The notes: generated by a model not told the origin, from the sequence alone. A stretch of 64,000 nt of DNA from Planctomycetota bacterium (GCA_003576905.1 QEVG01000027.1:42983-106982); one strand, 5' to 3'. Counted from the stretch's first letter, positions 45,043 to 53,156 are shown. Made by a program: numbers and translations.

Positions 45043-45384
45043 ATGGGTGGTATCGTGGTTACAGAAAAAGGCGAAACCGTCGTCCTCAATTACGCGACAG
45101 CCAAGCCAGAACGGATCCGAGGTCTAGCGTGGTGGCGCGCGATCCTGGCGCTGACCATGATAAACCTTTTGATGTCTTGTCCACTCTTCATACTGACAGT
45201 AGCGAAGCGTTATTCTGAGTTCCTGGACCTCCTAGCTTATTTCCGTTGCATGTCCATCGCTGGAATCGCCCTCGCCGGAATCTTGATCCCCCTCGTTCGT
45301 GGGAGGCGAATGGGCCTGGTGGGCCTGCTAGCTACGAACGCCGTTGTGCTGTTCCTTCAGCAATCATGGATGCCGAGGTACTGA
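45043..45384 (+). CDS. Small three-helix membrane protein, unknown
   Basis: The 113-residue product has a short soluble start (VVTEKGETVVLNYATAKPER). Hydrophobic segments lie at about 31-52 (AILALTMINLLMSCPLFIL), 66-84 (RCMSIAGIALAGILIPLV) and 90-107 (GLVGLLATNAVVLFLQQ). The ribosome site is weak. It is sandwiched between two RHS-like fragments. Small membrane genes behind RHS tips are often immunity proteins, but that is only a guess from position. Codon use is less GC-rich than in neighbours, consistent with transfer. Confidence 0.5.
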   Translation: MGGIVVTEKGETVVLNYATAKPERIRGLAWWRAILALTMINLLMSCPLFILTVAKRYSEFLDLLAYFRCMSIAGIALAGILIPLVRGRRMGLVGLLATNAVVLFLQQSWMPRY

Positions 45385-45402
45385 CACGGTTCTCGGCATT
45401 CC

Positions 45403-45762
45403 TACGACAATGACGCGGAGGGCAATCGGCTGTACACGGAGAGTGATCGAGCCCGCGGCAATGGGCGTAGTGTGTACAGGGGAAGGCCCCGAAGGAGCCT
45501 CCCAGCCCCGACGACACGGCGACGCCCAAGGCCTGCCAGACGGCCAGGGCGGGCAGACCCCGATCGCCGCGAGCAGAACGTGCAGATGGAGTTCGTGTAT
45601 GACGCTCTGGGTCGGCGGGTCGAAGCCGTCGAATACGTGTCCACATATCATCGGGAAGCCCACATATCACTTTCTCTTGGCGCGGCTCGTGTAGATGGGC
45701 GTTGCCCCGATGGGTTCGGTTCCGCGAAGAATGCGTTGACGGGCGGGTGGTTGCATGCGTGA
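45403..45762 (+). pseudogene. Decayed RHS/YD-repeat fragment
   Basis: One open frame contains YDNDAEGNRLYTESDRARGN and, about 60 codons later, MEFVYDALGRRVEAVEYV. Both match the YD repeat (YDxxGNR, YDALGRRV) of RHS proteins. Between and after them the reading is arginine-rich and not repeat-like, and the frame stops at 45760-45762 without the RHS core. No start is present. It is best seen as a remnant of a large RHS gene. Confidence 0.6.
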
Positions 45763-45966
45763 TGCTGATTCCCCCGGCGGATTTACGTGGATGGGTCGGC
45801 CAGGGATGTTCAGTTCGGCGACGGACCACTTGGCGTGTTGGGCAGGGTCGGGGTGGGGACACTTGGCGTGCGGATGGGCCTGCATGCGGTGCCTCCGTGC
45901 CTTTTCTTAACCCCCATTTCGACGTTTCGACGTTTGAAGAAGGCGCGCACGGCGAGCAAGGTGGAA

Positions 45967-46220
45967 GGTCATAGCGCGCGAAGCCCGCCCGGCGACCGCG
46001 CGGATTCCCCCGCGCCAATCGCCCCGCCCTTTCCGCCCCCGGAGGACGCCCCTATGTCTTTCTCACGAAATCCGCGAATCACCGTTCGCGCCCCGCCCCG
46101 CCCCAAACCTGAGAGCTTTCAGGTTGTTCAGGTTCCATTCAGCCTTCCTGCGCAAGGAACGTCGTTTTTCAGGATAAAAATAATTTGTGCATGTCCCCAT
46201 TCAGGTTTGCTTATCCGGAC
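45967..46220 (+). repeat. Dispersed intergenic repeat, copy B
   Basis: This stretch is homologous to 4614-4899 in the same orientation, with scattered indels. The last 26 bases (46195-46220) are identical to 4874-4899. Conserved pieces include CGCGCGGA near the start, TATGTCTTTCTC against TATGCCTTTCTTC in the middle, and CATTCAGC.TTCCT.CGCAA near the end. It lies between the RHS remnant and the MBL-fold gene. Confidence 0.6.
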
Positions 46221-46430
46221 GTTCGACAGGTCACGCGCGTCTCACCGCGCGCCGCCTCGCCTTCCCTCCCGCGCATGCAACACCCCGACGCCGCGCCCGC
46301 GCGCTCAGTGCCCCGAGCGCCAGAGAGCAGGGATTCCCGGCGCGACCGTGCCACACACGATGTCACTCGCCCAGCGCCGCCGCCCCCCGCTCCCTCCCGA
46401 TCCCGAAGGAACCGCGCATGGGTTTCTTCT

Positions 46431-46451
46431 GTTCCCTGTTCCCTGTTCCCT
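46431..46451 (+). repeat. Three tandem copies of GTTCCCT
   Basis: GTTCCCT is repeated exactly three times and followed by ATTCAC, 73 bases ahead of the MBL-fold start. Short arrays of this kind are slippage-prone. A single related ATTCCCTG occurs in repeat copy A. Confidence 0.6.
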
Positions 46452-46488
46452 ATTCACTTTTCGCCGTTTCGACACGGCGACGCCCCGT

Positions 46489-46517
46489 TTGCCCGCCGCC
46501 GCCCCATTGGGTATACA
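46489..46517 (+). promoter_or_regulatory. Promoter immediately before the MBL-fold gene (possible leaderless mRNA)
   Basis: TTGCCC (46489-46494) and TATACA (46512-46517) are 17 bases apart and match the consensus in 4 of 6 positions each. The expected start of transcription falls on or just before the ATG at 46525. No Shine-Dalgarno is visible there. Confidence 0.38.
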
Positions 46518-46524
46518 TGCCCCC

Positions 46525-47286
46525 ATGCGGACCTTCTCCCTCCAGTCCGGCTCCAACGGAAACTCGATCTATGTCGAGGCCGGCGATGCCCGGCTCCTCT
46601 TCGATGCCGGCATCAGCGGCGACCAGGCCGAAAGCCGATTGCGCGCCCGCAACCGCGCTATCCGCGACGTCCAGGCGCTCATCATCTCGCATGACCACTG
46701 GGACCACACCCGGGGCGCCGGCGTCTTTCACCGCAGGTTCGGCATGCCGGTCTACATGACCGAGCGCGTCTACCGCGCGGTCCGTGACAGGATCGGCAAG
46801 CTCAAGGACGTCCGCCGCTTCCTGCCCGGCGACCGGCTCACCTTTGCAGACGTGACCGTCCAGACCATTCCCACGCCCCACGACGGCATCGACACCGTCT
46901 GTTTCGTCGTCGAGCACGATCGGCGGCGATTGGGCATCCTCACCGACCTGGGCAGTCCCTTCCTCGGACTCGGCGAAGCCCTCGAGGAACTCGACGCCGC
47001 ATACCTCGAGAGCAACTACGACCCGGACATGCTCCGCCGCGGCTCTTACCCCGACGAACTCAAGCGGCGCATCAGCGGCGGCCGCGGCCACATCTCCAAC
47101 GAGGAATGCGCCGATCTCGCCGCTCGTTGCATCGGCCGGCGCATGCAGTGGCTCGCCGCCGCCCACCTGAGCGAACAGAACAACCGCCCGCAGCTCGCCC
47201 TCGACGCCGCCCGGCGCCGCGTCGGCAGCATGCTGCATGTCCAGGTCGCTTCGCGCTACGAGGCCGGCCCCATGATGGAAGTGTGA
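46525..47286 (+). CDS. MBL-fold metallo-hydrolase (YycJ/WalJ-like)
   Basis: The 253-residue beta-lactamase-fold enzyme has MRTFSLQSGSNGNSIYVEAG with the typical SGSxGN start, LLFDAGIS, the metal site LIISHDHWDHTRGAGVF (HxHxDH with the first His in SHDHWDH), TIPTPHDGIDTVCFVV, GILTDLGSPFLGL, and the late histidine region AAHLSEQNNRPQLAL. Such proteins act as nucleases or phosphodiesterases, and WalJ influences cell-wall signalling in Firmicutes. The exact substrate is unknown. The start at 46525 gives the normal family length. Confidence 0.9.
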   Translation: MRTFSLQSGSNGNSIYVEAGDARLLFDAGISGDQAESRLRARNRAIRDVQALIISHDHWDHTRGAGVFHRRFGMPVYMTERVYRAVRDRIGKLKDVRRFLPGDRLTFADVTVQTIPTPHDGIDTVCFVVEHDRRRLGILTDLGSPFLGLGEALEELDAAYLESNYDPDMLRRGSYPDELKRRISGGRGHISNEECADLAARCIGRRMQWLAAAHLSEQNNRPQLALDAARRRVGSMLHVQVASRYEAGPMMEV

Positions 47287-47308
47287 GTTTCGACCGCCGC
47301 CGCGGCGC

Positions 47309-47728
47309 TCAGACGATCACGTCGATGTACTGACCGCGCGCCGGTGGTGCCGCAGATGTGACACTAGCGGCCGCCGGGTTTGCGTCGCCGGCGCTCTGCT
47401 TCTCCAGCCCCGCAGGCCCCCAGCGATAGGGCCACAGCCGCCGCGTCTCCGCCCCCGTGCCGTCCCCCGCCTCGACCGCCCGCCGCTCGGCCCTCAGCTC
47501 GTTGCGTTCGACGTCCAGCGCCCGCAGCTCGACGTATGCCGCCGGAGCAACCGCCCGGTCGCGACACACGGCACCGACCGGCCCGGCCCCGGACACAGGC
47601 GTCGGCAGCGGCGCGCACCAGTAGTACGCCGGCAGGCGAATCCGGCTCCACCACAGCGGCACGCCGTGGCATGATCGGGCATAGACCGGAATAGACCGGC
47701 ACCAGACAGGTTTGACCGGGCACACCAT
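47309..47728 (-). CDS. Hypothetical protein
   Basis: The 139-residue reading has a high-GC third-position pattern consistent with coding. Its C-terminal half looks protein-like (AYVELRALDVERNELRAERR, LWPYRWGPAGLEKQ, ending GQYIDVIV). No family was recognised and no ribosome site is clear. The N-terminal part is cysteine- and tryptophan-rich. An overlapping frame on the same strand is also open, so this call is tentative. It converges on the MBL-fold gene. Confidence 0.4.
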   Translation of the reverse strand: MVCPVKPVWCRSIPVYARSCHGVPLWWSRIRLPAYYWCAPLPTPVSGAGPVGAVCRDRAVAPAAYVELRALDVERNELRAERRAVEAGDGTGAETRRLWPYRWGPAGLEKQSAGDANPAAASVTSAAPPARGQYIDVIV

Positions 47729-47946
47729 GAGCGGACTTCCCTCCGCTCCATCGCCGTGCAGGGGCCATACCGATCACGCCGCTGGCGCGCACCGGCCGGC
47801 GCCGCGCGCGTGTAAGCACTGTCCCGAAGGCGACTTGAGACTTCGCCAGGCGTGTCAGGTGGCGGGTGCGATCCGGGTCCGATTGTGAGGGAGTGTTGCC
47901 AGGCGATGCGCCGCTCGTTGCCCGGCGGCATCCGGGGCGCATGACA

Positions 47947-47967
47947 AGGCCCGCCGGAAGCGGGCCT
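47947..47967 (-). terminator. Hairpin after the degenerate-receiver gene
   Basis: AGGCCCGC and GCGGGCCT form an 8-bp stem with a 5-base loop, 21 bases beyond the stop of the minus-strand gene ending at 47989. It is followed on the minus strand by TGTCATG, so the U-tract is poor. Confidence 0.5.
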
Positions 47968-47988
47968 GGAGTGCAATGTGGAACGTGG

Positions 47989-48588
47989 TTATCGCCCCTG
48001 TTCGTTGGAGTCCGCGTATCCGGAGGGAGCGCTGACGACCTTCTCGGCGAGGCGCTGATAGGCCTGCACAAGGTCTCGGCAGATCAGGTCGACCCGCTGC
48101 CGAAGTTCGCGGCGGTCCTTGATCAGCCGGCTCGAAACGCGCCGAAGACGGCGATTCCGGCTGAGTGTGTGGTGCTGCTTACGGCTCGACTCAACGACGC
48201 GCTCGATGGACTCGATCACGGCGTCGGCGCCTTCGCGGGGATCGACCACGTCGGCGGCCCCTGCCCGAAACGCCTCAATCGCGCCCTGCGCGTCGTCGCG
48301 GCCGTCGATAAGCACCACGGGGATCCCCAGGGGCTTGATCAACGAGGCGCCGCGGCCGTCCTCGAGCGCCCGATGAGCAAGTACGACGTCATAGACCTCG
48401 GTGGCCGTGAGAAGCCGTGCCTCTTCGACCGTGTCGACGATGGTAATGTTGGCCTCAAGCTGCGTGACGATCTCCGACGCGATGGACGCGATGGTCCGCG
48501 AGTCCTTCGCCACGATCAGAATCTGCATATCGTTTCGCGTCATCGCTTCCGCCTTTTTCCCGTCTCCTGCTTCCATCAGGCCATCCAT
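47989..48588 (-). CDS. Degenerate receiver-domain protein with helical C-terminus
   Basis: The 200-residue protein has a receiver-like fold (MQILIVAKDSRTIASIASEI, YDVVLAHRALEDGRG, IPVVLIDGRDDA, IEAFRAGAADVVDPREGADA). The acidic pair is reduced to AKD, the phospho-acceptor aspartate is replaced (VLAHRAL), and the conserved Thr and Lys positions are Asp. It is therefore a pseudo-receiver. A basic helical tail follows (SRNRRLRRVSSRLIKDRREL, QAYQRLAEKVV). The start at 48588 has AAGGAGGA upstream. It lies 262 bases behind the HDOD kinase gene on the same strand and may be part of that signalling unit. Confidence 0.75.
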   Translation of the reverse strand: MDGLMEAGDGKKAEAMTRNDMQILIVAKDSRTIASIASEIVTQLEANITIVDTVEEARLLTATEVYDVVLAHRALEDGRGASLIKPLGIPVVLIDGRDDAQGAIEAFRAGAADVVDPREGADAVIESIERVVESSRKQHHTLSRNRRLRRVSSRLIKDRRELRQRVDLICRDLVQAYQRLAEKVVSAPSGYADSNEQGR

Positions 48589-48818
48589 GGTCTCTGATTC
48601 CTCCTTGATTGCCCGGACCCGTGTCTTTTGCATCCAAAATGGCCGGCGGGGCGCTTCAGCCGTGAGAGCGAGGGGAGGAGGGAGAGAGGCCTACACGACC
48701 CGCCTGGCCCGGATTCCGGTCTTGCCTTCGGACGACCGCTCCTCGCGGGACATCCATGCCTCCGCGCGCGGCTCGTCGCTGAATGTCTGGAAACCCCCGT
48801 TGAATCCCCCGATTCAAT

Positions 48819-48838
48819 GGTGTCGCTATTGCGACACC
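48819..48838. promoter_or_regulatory. Perfect palindrome between the HDOD kinase and pseudo-receiver genes
   Basis: GGTGTCGC, TATT, GCGACACC: an 8-bp inverted repeat with a 4-base centre, 12 bases past the stop of the minus-strand kinase gene and about 230 bases upstream of the pseudo-receiver start. No U-run follows on either strand. It could be a terminator hairpin or a regulator binding site. Confidence 0.4.
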
Positions 48839-48850
48839 GTTCAGCCGTTC

Positions 48851-51121
48851 CTAGGTTCGCCGGACGGGCACGCGAAACTCGACCCGAGTCCCCCGGCCCG
48901 GCTCGCTCGCGATCCGGATCATTCCGCCGCCCGCGTGAAGCCGCCGCTGTACCCGCGACAGCCCGAGCCCCCGGCCGCGACCGGCCGGCCGGTACGAAAA
49001 GAACGGATCGAACGCGCGGCCAAGCACGTCCGGCGTCATGCCGCGGCCGTTGTCGACCACGTGCACAACGATCGATTCTTCGGTCAGATCAGATGCGGCC
49101 TTGACGGTCAAAAAACGCGATTCCGGCGCCGTGGCCTCGATCGAGTTATCGAGCAGTTCCCGCACGATTTCCCGCAGCGCCGCCCTGTCGAACCACGCCT
49201 TTCGCAAGCCGGGCTCCACCTCGATACGAACGGCCCCGCGCTCCAATAATCGCGCGGAATCCAGCTCGGACACAACGTCCGAGATTGCCACGCCGACGTC
49301 CACTTCCTCCGGCGACGGCGCCTCCGGCCGGGCGAATTCCATTAGCTGCGTGACGATGTCGCTGCACGCCTGCGCCTGCGCGCTGATGCGTGCCAGGCCG
49401 TCGAGTAGCTCGGGATCCGCACTCAGCTTCTGAAGCACCTGGGCGCGGCCCGAGATCACCGCGAGCGGGTTGTTGAGCTCGTGGGCGGCCCCCGCCGCCA
49501 TGGCGACGATGGACTCGAGCACGCGGGCACGGATCAGGTCCGGCTGAATATCCGAAAGCCGCCGATTGGCATCGGCCAGGTCGTCAGCGAGTCTCCGTGC
49601 CGCGACGCGCGCCTGGGCATGCGTAATCGCCAAGCCGACCGCCCCGGATAACGCGGCGAGTTCCGCCGCTTCGCCACTCAATCGTCCAACCGTTTCGCCA
49701 TCCGCGGAGAAAAGCACGCCGCCGACCCAGCGTCGGCGACACACGACGGGCAGTAGCCAGAAGGGTCCGTCACCCAGATCGGACGCAACACGCTCCAGGA
49801 GCCAGCCAAATCCACCCGGAGCGGGCGCGATCCAGGCACCCGCCTCGGCAAGGCGGACCGCGTTTTCGCGGTCGGCGGCGTCGTGCGGGACCCCCTCCGG
49901 CCGCTCGTCGAGTCGCGCCGTCTCCCGCCCATCCGAGAAGCCCAATTCGACCCACCGCGATTCGCCCTCTGCCGCAAAGAGCACGACGGAGGCCACGGAC
50001 AAGACGTTCCGGATGGATGCCGCGCCAATGGCACATACCTCCCGAACCGCGAGACTCGGGGACATCGTCCGGTTGAGTTCGTCAAGCGCCGAAAGGTATT
50101 GGGCCGTGCGCTGAAGGCGGTCGTTGCGTTCCACGAGCTGCGCGTTCGCCGCTGACAATTCCTCTCCGGTGCGGATCAGCGCCCGAAGGTAGACTTCGCG
50201 GCTTGTGGTCTGCTCCTGGCCGATCCAGGCCGCGCGGGCCTCCAACTCCTCGGCGAGCGACTCGACGATTCCGACCCGCGCCGCCTCCGAAAGACCCATC
50301 TGTGCGGCGATCGCGCGCGACGAGACCGGCACGCGATGATTGCCCGAATACCCGATTCCGTGCTCCCGGACCAGGACATCTGCGAGCAGGACGATCTGGA
50401 CATGGCCCCCCGCGGCGATGGTGGCCGGCAGGGCTTCGGGGGGATGGTGGTGAAGCCAGATCACGTCGACCAGCGCCGGCGCGAGGCCCCATCGCTCGGC
50501 AAGGCGCCGCCCCGCCACGGCGTGATCAACGCCGAGGACATGCCGCTCCGCGTCGGAGATATCGATCTGGTGTTCCGCCGCGCGCCGCAGAACGCGCGCG
50601 TAACTCTTGGGAAGAGCCGAGTCGAACGCGATCTTGCCGATGTCGTGCAGGAGCCCGTACAGAAACGCCTCTTCAGGATCGACCGGTCCTCCAAGCGCCG
50701 CCGCGATGCGCCGTGCTGCGCAGGCCACCGCGAGACAATGCCGCCAGAAGTCGCCGCGCTCCAGGCCCGGCTCGCGCTCCGGCTCTCGCGCGCCCGAGAA
50801 CGCTTCCATGATCTTGGATGCGAGCGTGATCTGCCGGATGGCGTCGAATCCCAAAAGGCCGACGGCCTTTTCTGCCGTAAGCCCCTCCGAACGCACGCCC
50901 TGATGTGCCCTGGCGCAGATCGAAAGCACCGACGCCGTTAAAGACGGATCGCTCGCGACCAGCTGCGCGAGGTCTCGCACGCTCCCGCGCGCGTCCTGGG
51001 TCAAGGAGAGAATACGCGTGACCACGGGGGCCAGCGCCGGCAGCGCATCCAGCTGGCCGAGCACCAGCTCGACCTTTCTGGGATCGCTTGCGTAAGCGGC
51101 AGGTGTGGTCACGACGGACAT
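48851..51121 (-). CDS. HDOD-domain sensor histidine kinase
   Basis: The 756-residue protein has an N-terminal HDOD domain (about 15-220) with LPALAPVVTRILSLTQD, SLTASVLSICARAHQG and an HD-type LLHDIGKIAFDS followed by IWLHHHPPEA. A coiled linker and a GAF-like region (about 310-500) come next. A histidine kinase core has MAAGAAHELNNPLAVISGRA, IVRELLDNSIEAT, VVDNGRGMTPDVLGRAFDPF and GRGLGLSRVQRRLHAGGG. There are no membrane helices, so it is cytoplasmic. The start MSVVTTPAAYASD follows AGGAAG. Longer in-frame starts at 51160 and 51151 lack a ribosome site. It lies 91 bases behind the HTH-receiver gene. Confidence 0.85.
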   Translation of the reverse strand: MSVVTTPAAYASDPRKVELVLGQLDALPALAPVVTRILSLTQDARGSVRDLAQLVASDPSLTASVLSICARAHQGVRSEGLTAEKAVGLLGFDAIRQITLASKIMEAFSGAREPEREPGLERGDFWRHCLAVACAARRIAAALGGPVDPEEAFLYGLLHDIGKIAFDSALPKSYARVLRRAAEHQIDISDAERHVLGVDHAVAGRRLAERWGLAPALVDVIWLHHHPPEALPATIAAGGHVQIVLLADVLVREHGIGYSGNHRVPVSSRAIAAQMGLSEAARVGIVESLAEELEARAAWIGQEQTTSREVYLRALIRTGEELSAANAQLVERNDRLQRTAQYLSALDELNRTMSPSLAVREVCAIGAASIRNVLSVASVVLFAAEGESRWVELGFSDGRETARLDERPEGVPHDAADRENAVRLAEAGAWIAPAPGGFGWLLERVASDLGDGPFWLLPVVCRRRWVGGVLFSADGETVGRLSGEAAELAALSGAVGLAITHAQARVAARRLADDLADANRRLSDIQPDLIRARVLESIVAMAAGAAHELNNPLAVISGRAQVLQKLSADPELLDGLARISAQAQACSDIVTQLMEFARPEAPSPEEVDVGVAISDVVSELDSARLLERGAVRIEVEPGLRKAWFDRAALREIVRELLDNSIEATAPESRFLTVKAASDLTEESIVVHVVDNGRGMTPDVLGRAFDPFFSYRPAGRGRGLGLSRVQRRLHAGGGMIRIASEPGRGTRVEFRVPVRRT

Positions 51122-51212
51122 CCGCTTCCTGAATCGCTGATCCAACGGCATGCGGCGCATGCGCGCCTCGCGAATGGGAGCGATGCTTCGTTCCGCCCCC
51201 CGGCGATTTCAC

Positions 51213-51782
51213 TCAGACCTCAAGACCGACCAGTTCGGCCATTCGATCGAGCAGCTTCTGAACGTCAAACGGCTTTTTCACGAAGTCGTCCGCGCCCGCC
51301 GCCCTGAGTTTCTCGATCTCCGCGGGAGAGACGGCACCCGACACGATGATGATTCGTGTGTGTGCCAGATCTGGGTCACTCCGCACGCGCTGGCACACGA
51401 CGTTTCCGTTGATGTCGGGAAGCATGTAGTCGAGCAGAATCAGGTCCGGGCGAAACTCTTTTGTCAGCACCCCGGCATCAAATCCGTTGGAAGCAGTCTT
51501 TGCCTCGAAGCGCTGATCCTGCCCGATGATCTCCACCAATAGTTCAACAATCTCGGGATCGTCATCCACGATCAGAACCCGGCGGCGACCCGTTTCGAGG
51601 TTCTCGATCGGGATATTGTTGGCCTTCATGAACCGCACAAGCTCGGCACGGGGAACACGTCGAAACTTCGAGCCAGGGACACGAAAGCCCTTGAGCCGAC
51701 CGCTGTCGAAACAGCGAATCACTGTCTGCTGGCTGATCTTGCAAATCTCAGCGACTTCACCGGTCGTATAAACCGATTTCAT
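51213..51782 (-). CDS. Response regulator with N-terminal excisionase/MerR-type HTH
   Basis: The 189-residue protein has a MerR/excisionase-like DNA-binding domain at residues 3-55 (VYTTGEVAEICKISQQTVIR, SGRLKGFRVPGSKFRRVPR). A receiver domain follows (VLIVDDDPEIVELLVEIIG, phospho-acceptor in LILLDYMLPDINGN, IIIVSGA, DFVKKPFD). An N-terminal DNA-binding domain before the receiver is the reverse of the common order. GGAG precedes ATG at 51782. A longer start at 51854 would overlap the predicted -10 box. It probably works with the HDOD kinase encoded directly downstream. Confidence 0.88.
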   Translation of the reverse strand: MKSVYTTGEVAEICKISQQTVIRCFDSGRLKGFRVPGSKFRRVPRAELVRFMKANNIPIENLETGRRRVLIVDDDPEIVELLVEIIGQDQRFEAKTASNGFDAGVLTKEFRPDLILLDYMLPDINGNVVCQRVRSDPDLAHTRIIIVSGAVSPAEIEKLRAAGADDFVKKPFDVQKLLDRMAELVGLEV

Positions 51783-51852
51783 GCCCAGCTCCGAACCGGT
51801 AGTCAGGGCCTGCGCCACGGCCGCGCGCTCAAGGGACCTGTCTTGCGGGTGC

Positions 51853-51880
51853 ATATTACCTAATCCCCCTAAATTAACAA
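51853..51880 (-). promoter_or_regulatory. Candidate promoter of the HTH-receiver gene
   Basis: On the minus strand TTGTTA (51875-51880) and TAATAT (51853-51858) are 16 bases apart, each 4 of 6 to consensus. They lie about 70 bases upstream of the start at 51782. Confidence 0.35.
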
Positions 51881-52291
51881 CCCCTTCAGGTATCGTGCAA
51901 ACCGATCACAGGCTTCATCAGGTTTCCGCGTGTTCATTTCTCGGCCACGTGCGTCGCCATGCGTCCTTTTTCTGGGTCCGGGCCGAGCCAAGTCGGACGT
52001 TAATCAGCTATACGTCCGAACACATCGGTGCAAGGCGGACATAAAAAGTACCCGATTCGCGGCGCTGAACGTGTTTTTCAGGGGTTGAGGTCTGGCCGAA
52101 GCGTCCCCCGCATACCGGGCGTTTCCGGGTCCCCGTTTGGGTCCTAATCACTTGACAGTACTGGACCCCCTGATTAAGAGGATTGCCAAAGACGTCGAAG
52201 GGCGGACCGTAACCCCAGTGGTTGGCCCGGCCTTCAGGATGAAGAACCCACATGCGGCGTCCGACGCCGCGAAACCCACCAGGAGCGTCGA
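51855..52291. other. Intergenic region between the HTH-receiver gene and the small membrane gene
   Basis: Apart from the promoter at 51853-51880, a consensus TTGACA at 52152-52157 points toward the small gene at 52292, with TAAGAG at 52175 (17 bases, weak -10). No open frame here resembles a protein. Confidence 0.35.
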
Positions 52292-52420
52292 ATGACTTCG
52301 AACCTGTCGGTGCTGGCTGATAGCATTTTTGTCCTTCCCTGGTACTCGTGGGTCAGTCTTGCGGCGCTGATTGCCATCATCGTCGGGTACAAGATGTACC
52401 AGAAGAAGATGATGAGCTGA
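52292..52420 (+). CDS. 42-residue single-helix membrane protein
   Basis: AGGAG (52281-52285) with a 6-base gap precedes ATG at 52292. The product begins MTSNLSVLADSIFVLPWYSW and has one membrane helix at about 19-34 (SLAALIAIIVGYKMY). It ends with a basic tail (QKKMMS), predicting an N-out, C-in small membrane protein. It is too short for family assignment but is well supported by ribosome site, composition and topology. A TTGACA element lies 135 bases upstream. It converges on the endonuclease III-like gene with 58 bases between stops. Confidence 0.65.
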   Translation: MTSNLSVLADSIFVLPWYSWVSLAALIAIIVGYKMYQKKMMS

Positions 52421-52478
52421 GGCGTGGGCCCAGGCTCAGTCTGCCCGCGAACCCGAACCCGCATCGTGTCCTGGGGAG

Positions 52479-53156
52479 TCAGTGCCTGTCCGCGTCGTGC
52501 GGGAACGCTTCGAGCGGGCATCCCGAGCAGACCGCGCGCGTGCGGCAGTGCTCCTTTGCGACCCTGACTATGAGCGCGTGGTACTCCTTAAACAGGGACG
52601 CCCGGCGCCGAAGGCGTGATTCAAACATTTCCTTGAGGTCATCATATTCCGCACTTTCGTCGGCGAGATAATGCCTCCGCGCGATTCGACCGGTGTATGC
52701 GTCGATCACAAACGTCGGAATGTCCAGCGCGTATAACATGATCGAATCCGCCGTCTCGGGACCGATTCCATTGACGTCCAGCAACTCCCGGCGAAGCTTT
52801 GCCGGTTTGATCGAACGCAGCCGGTCGAGGTCTCCGTCGTACGTTTCGAACAGCCACGCGACAAAGTTCTTCATCCGCCGGGCCTTGATGTTGTAGTAGC
52901 CGGCCGGGCGGATGAGGCGCGAGAGCCGGGCCGGGGAAACGCGCCGCAGGGCGGTCCAGTCCAGCATCTTTTTCGCCTTTAGATTCCCAATCGCTTTTTC
53001 GACGTTCTTCCAGTTTGTGTTCTGCGTGAGGATTGCGCCGATGACGATCTCCGTGGGCGAGTCACCCGGCCACCAATGCTGGGGCCCGTAGGCGGTTTGC
53101 AGCGCGCGATACATTTGCATGAGCGGAACATCCTGCGCGGACCGGGACGACTTCAT
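52479..53156 (-). CDS. Endonuclease III-like HhH-GPD DNA glycosylase
   Basis: The 225-residue protein has the HhH-GPD fold of base-excision DNA glycosylases: PTEIVIGAILTQNTNWKNVE, RLIRPAGYYNIKARR, the hairpin LLDVNGIGPETADSIMLYAL, and PTFVIDAYTGRIARR with the catalytic aspartate. The lysine that endonuclease III uses for its lyase step (GxGxKTA) is glutamate here (GIGPETAD), as in MagIII-like enzymes. That predicts a monofunctional glycosylase. The C-terminal cysteines CRTRAVCSGC lack the fourth ligand of the usual iron-sulfur cluster. The start MKSSRSAQDVP was chosen for similarity. It is divergent from the CPBP gene. Confidence 0.88.
   Translation of the reverse strand: MKSSRSAQDVPLMQMYRALQTAYGPQHWWPGDSPTEIVIGAILTQNTNWKNVEKAIGNLKAKKMLDWTALRRVSPARLSRLIRPAGYYNIKARRMKNFVAWLFETYDGDLDRLRSIKPAKLRRELLDVNGIGPETADSIMLYALDIPTFVIDAYTGRIARRHYLADESAEYDDLKEMFESRLRRRASLFKEYHALIVRVAKEHCRTRAVCSGCPLEAFPHDADRH

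Noticed and set aside
48628..49104. 158-codon plus-strand frame upstream of and into the HDOD kinase gene
   Set aside because: Arg/Pro/Gly-rich antisense reading. The kinase motifs on the minus strand are clear.
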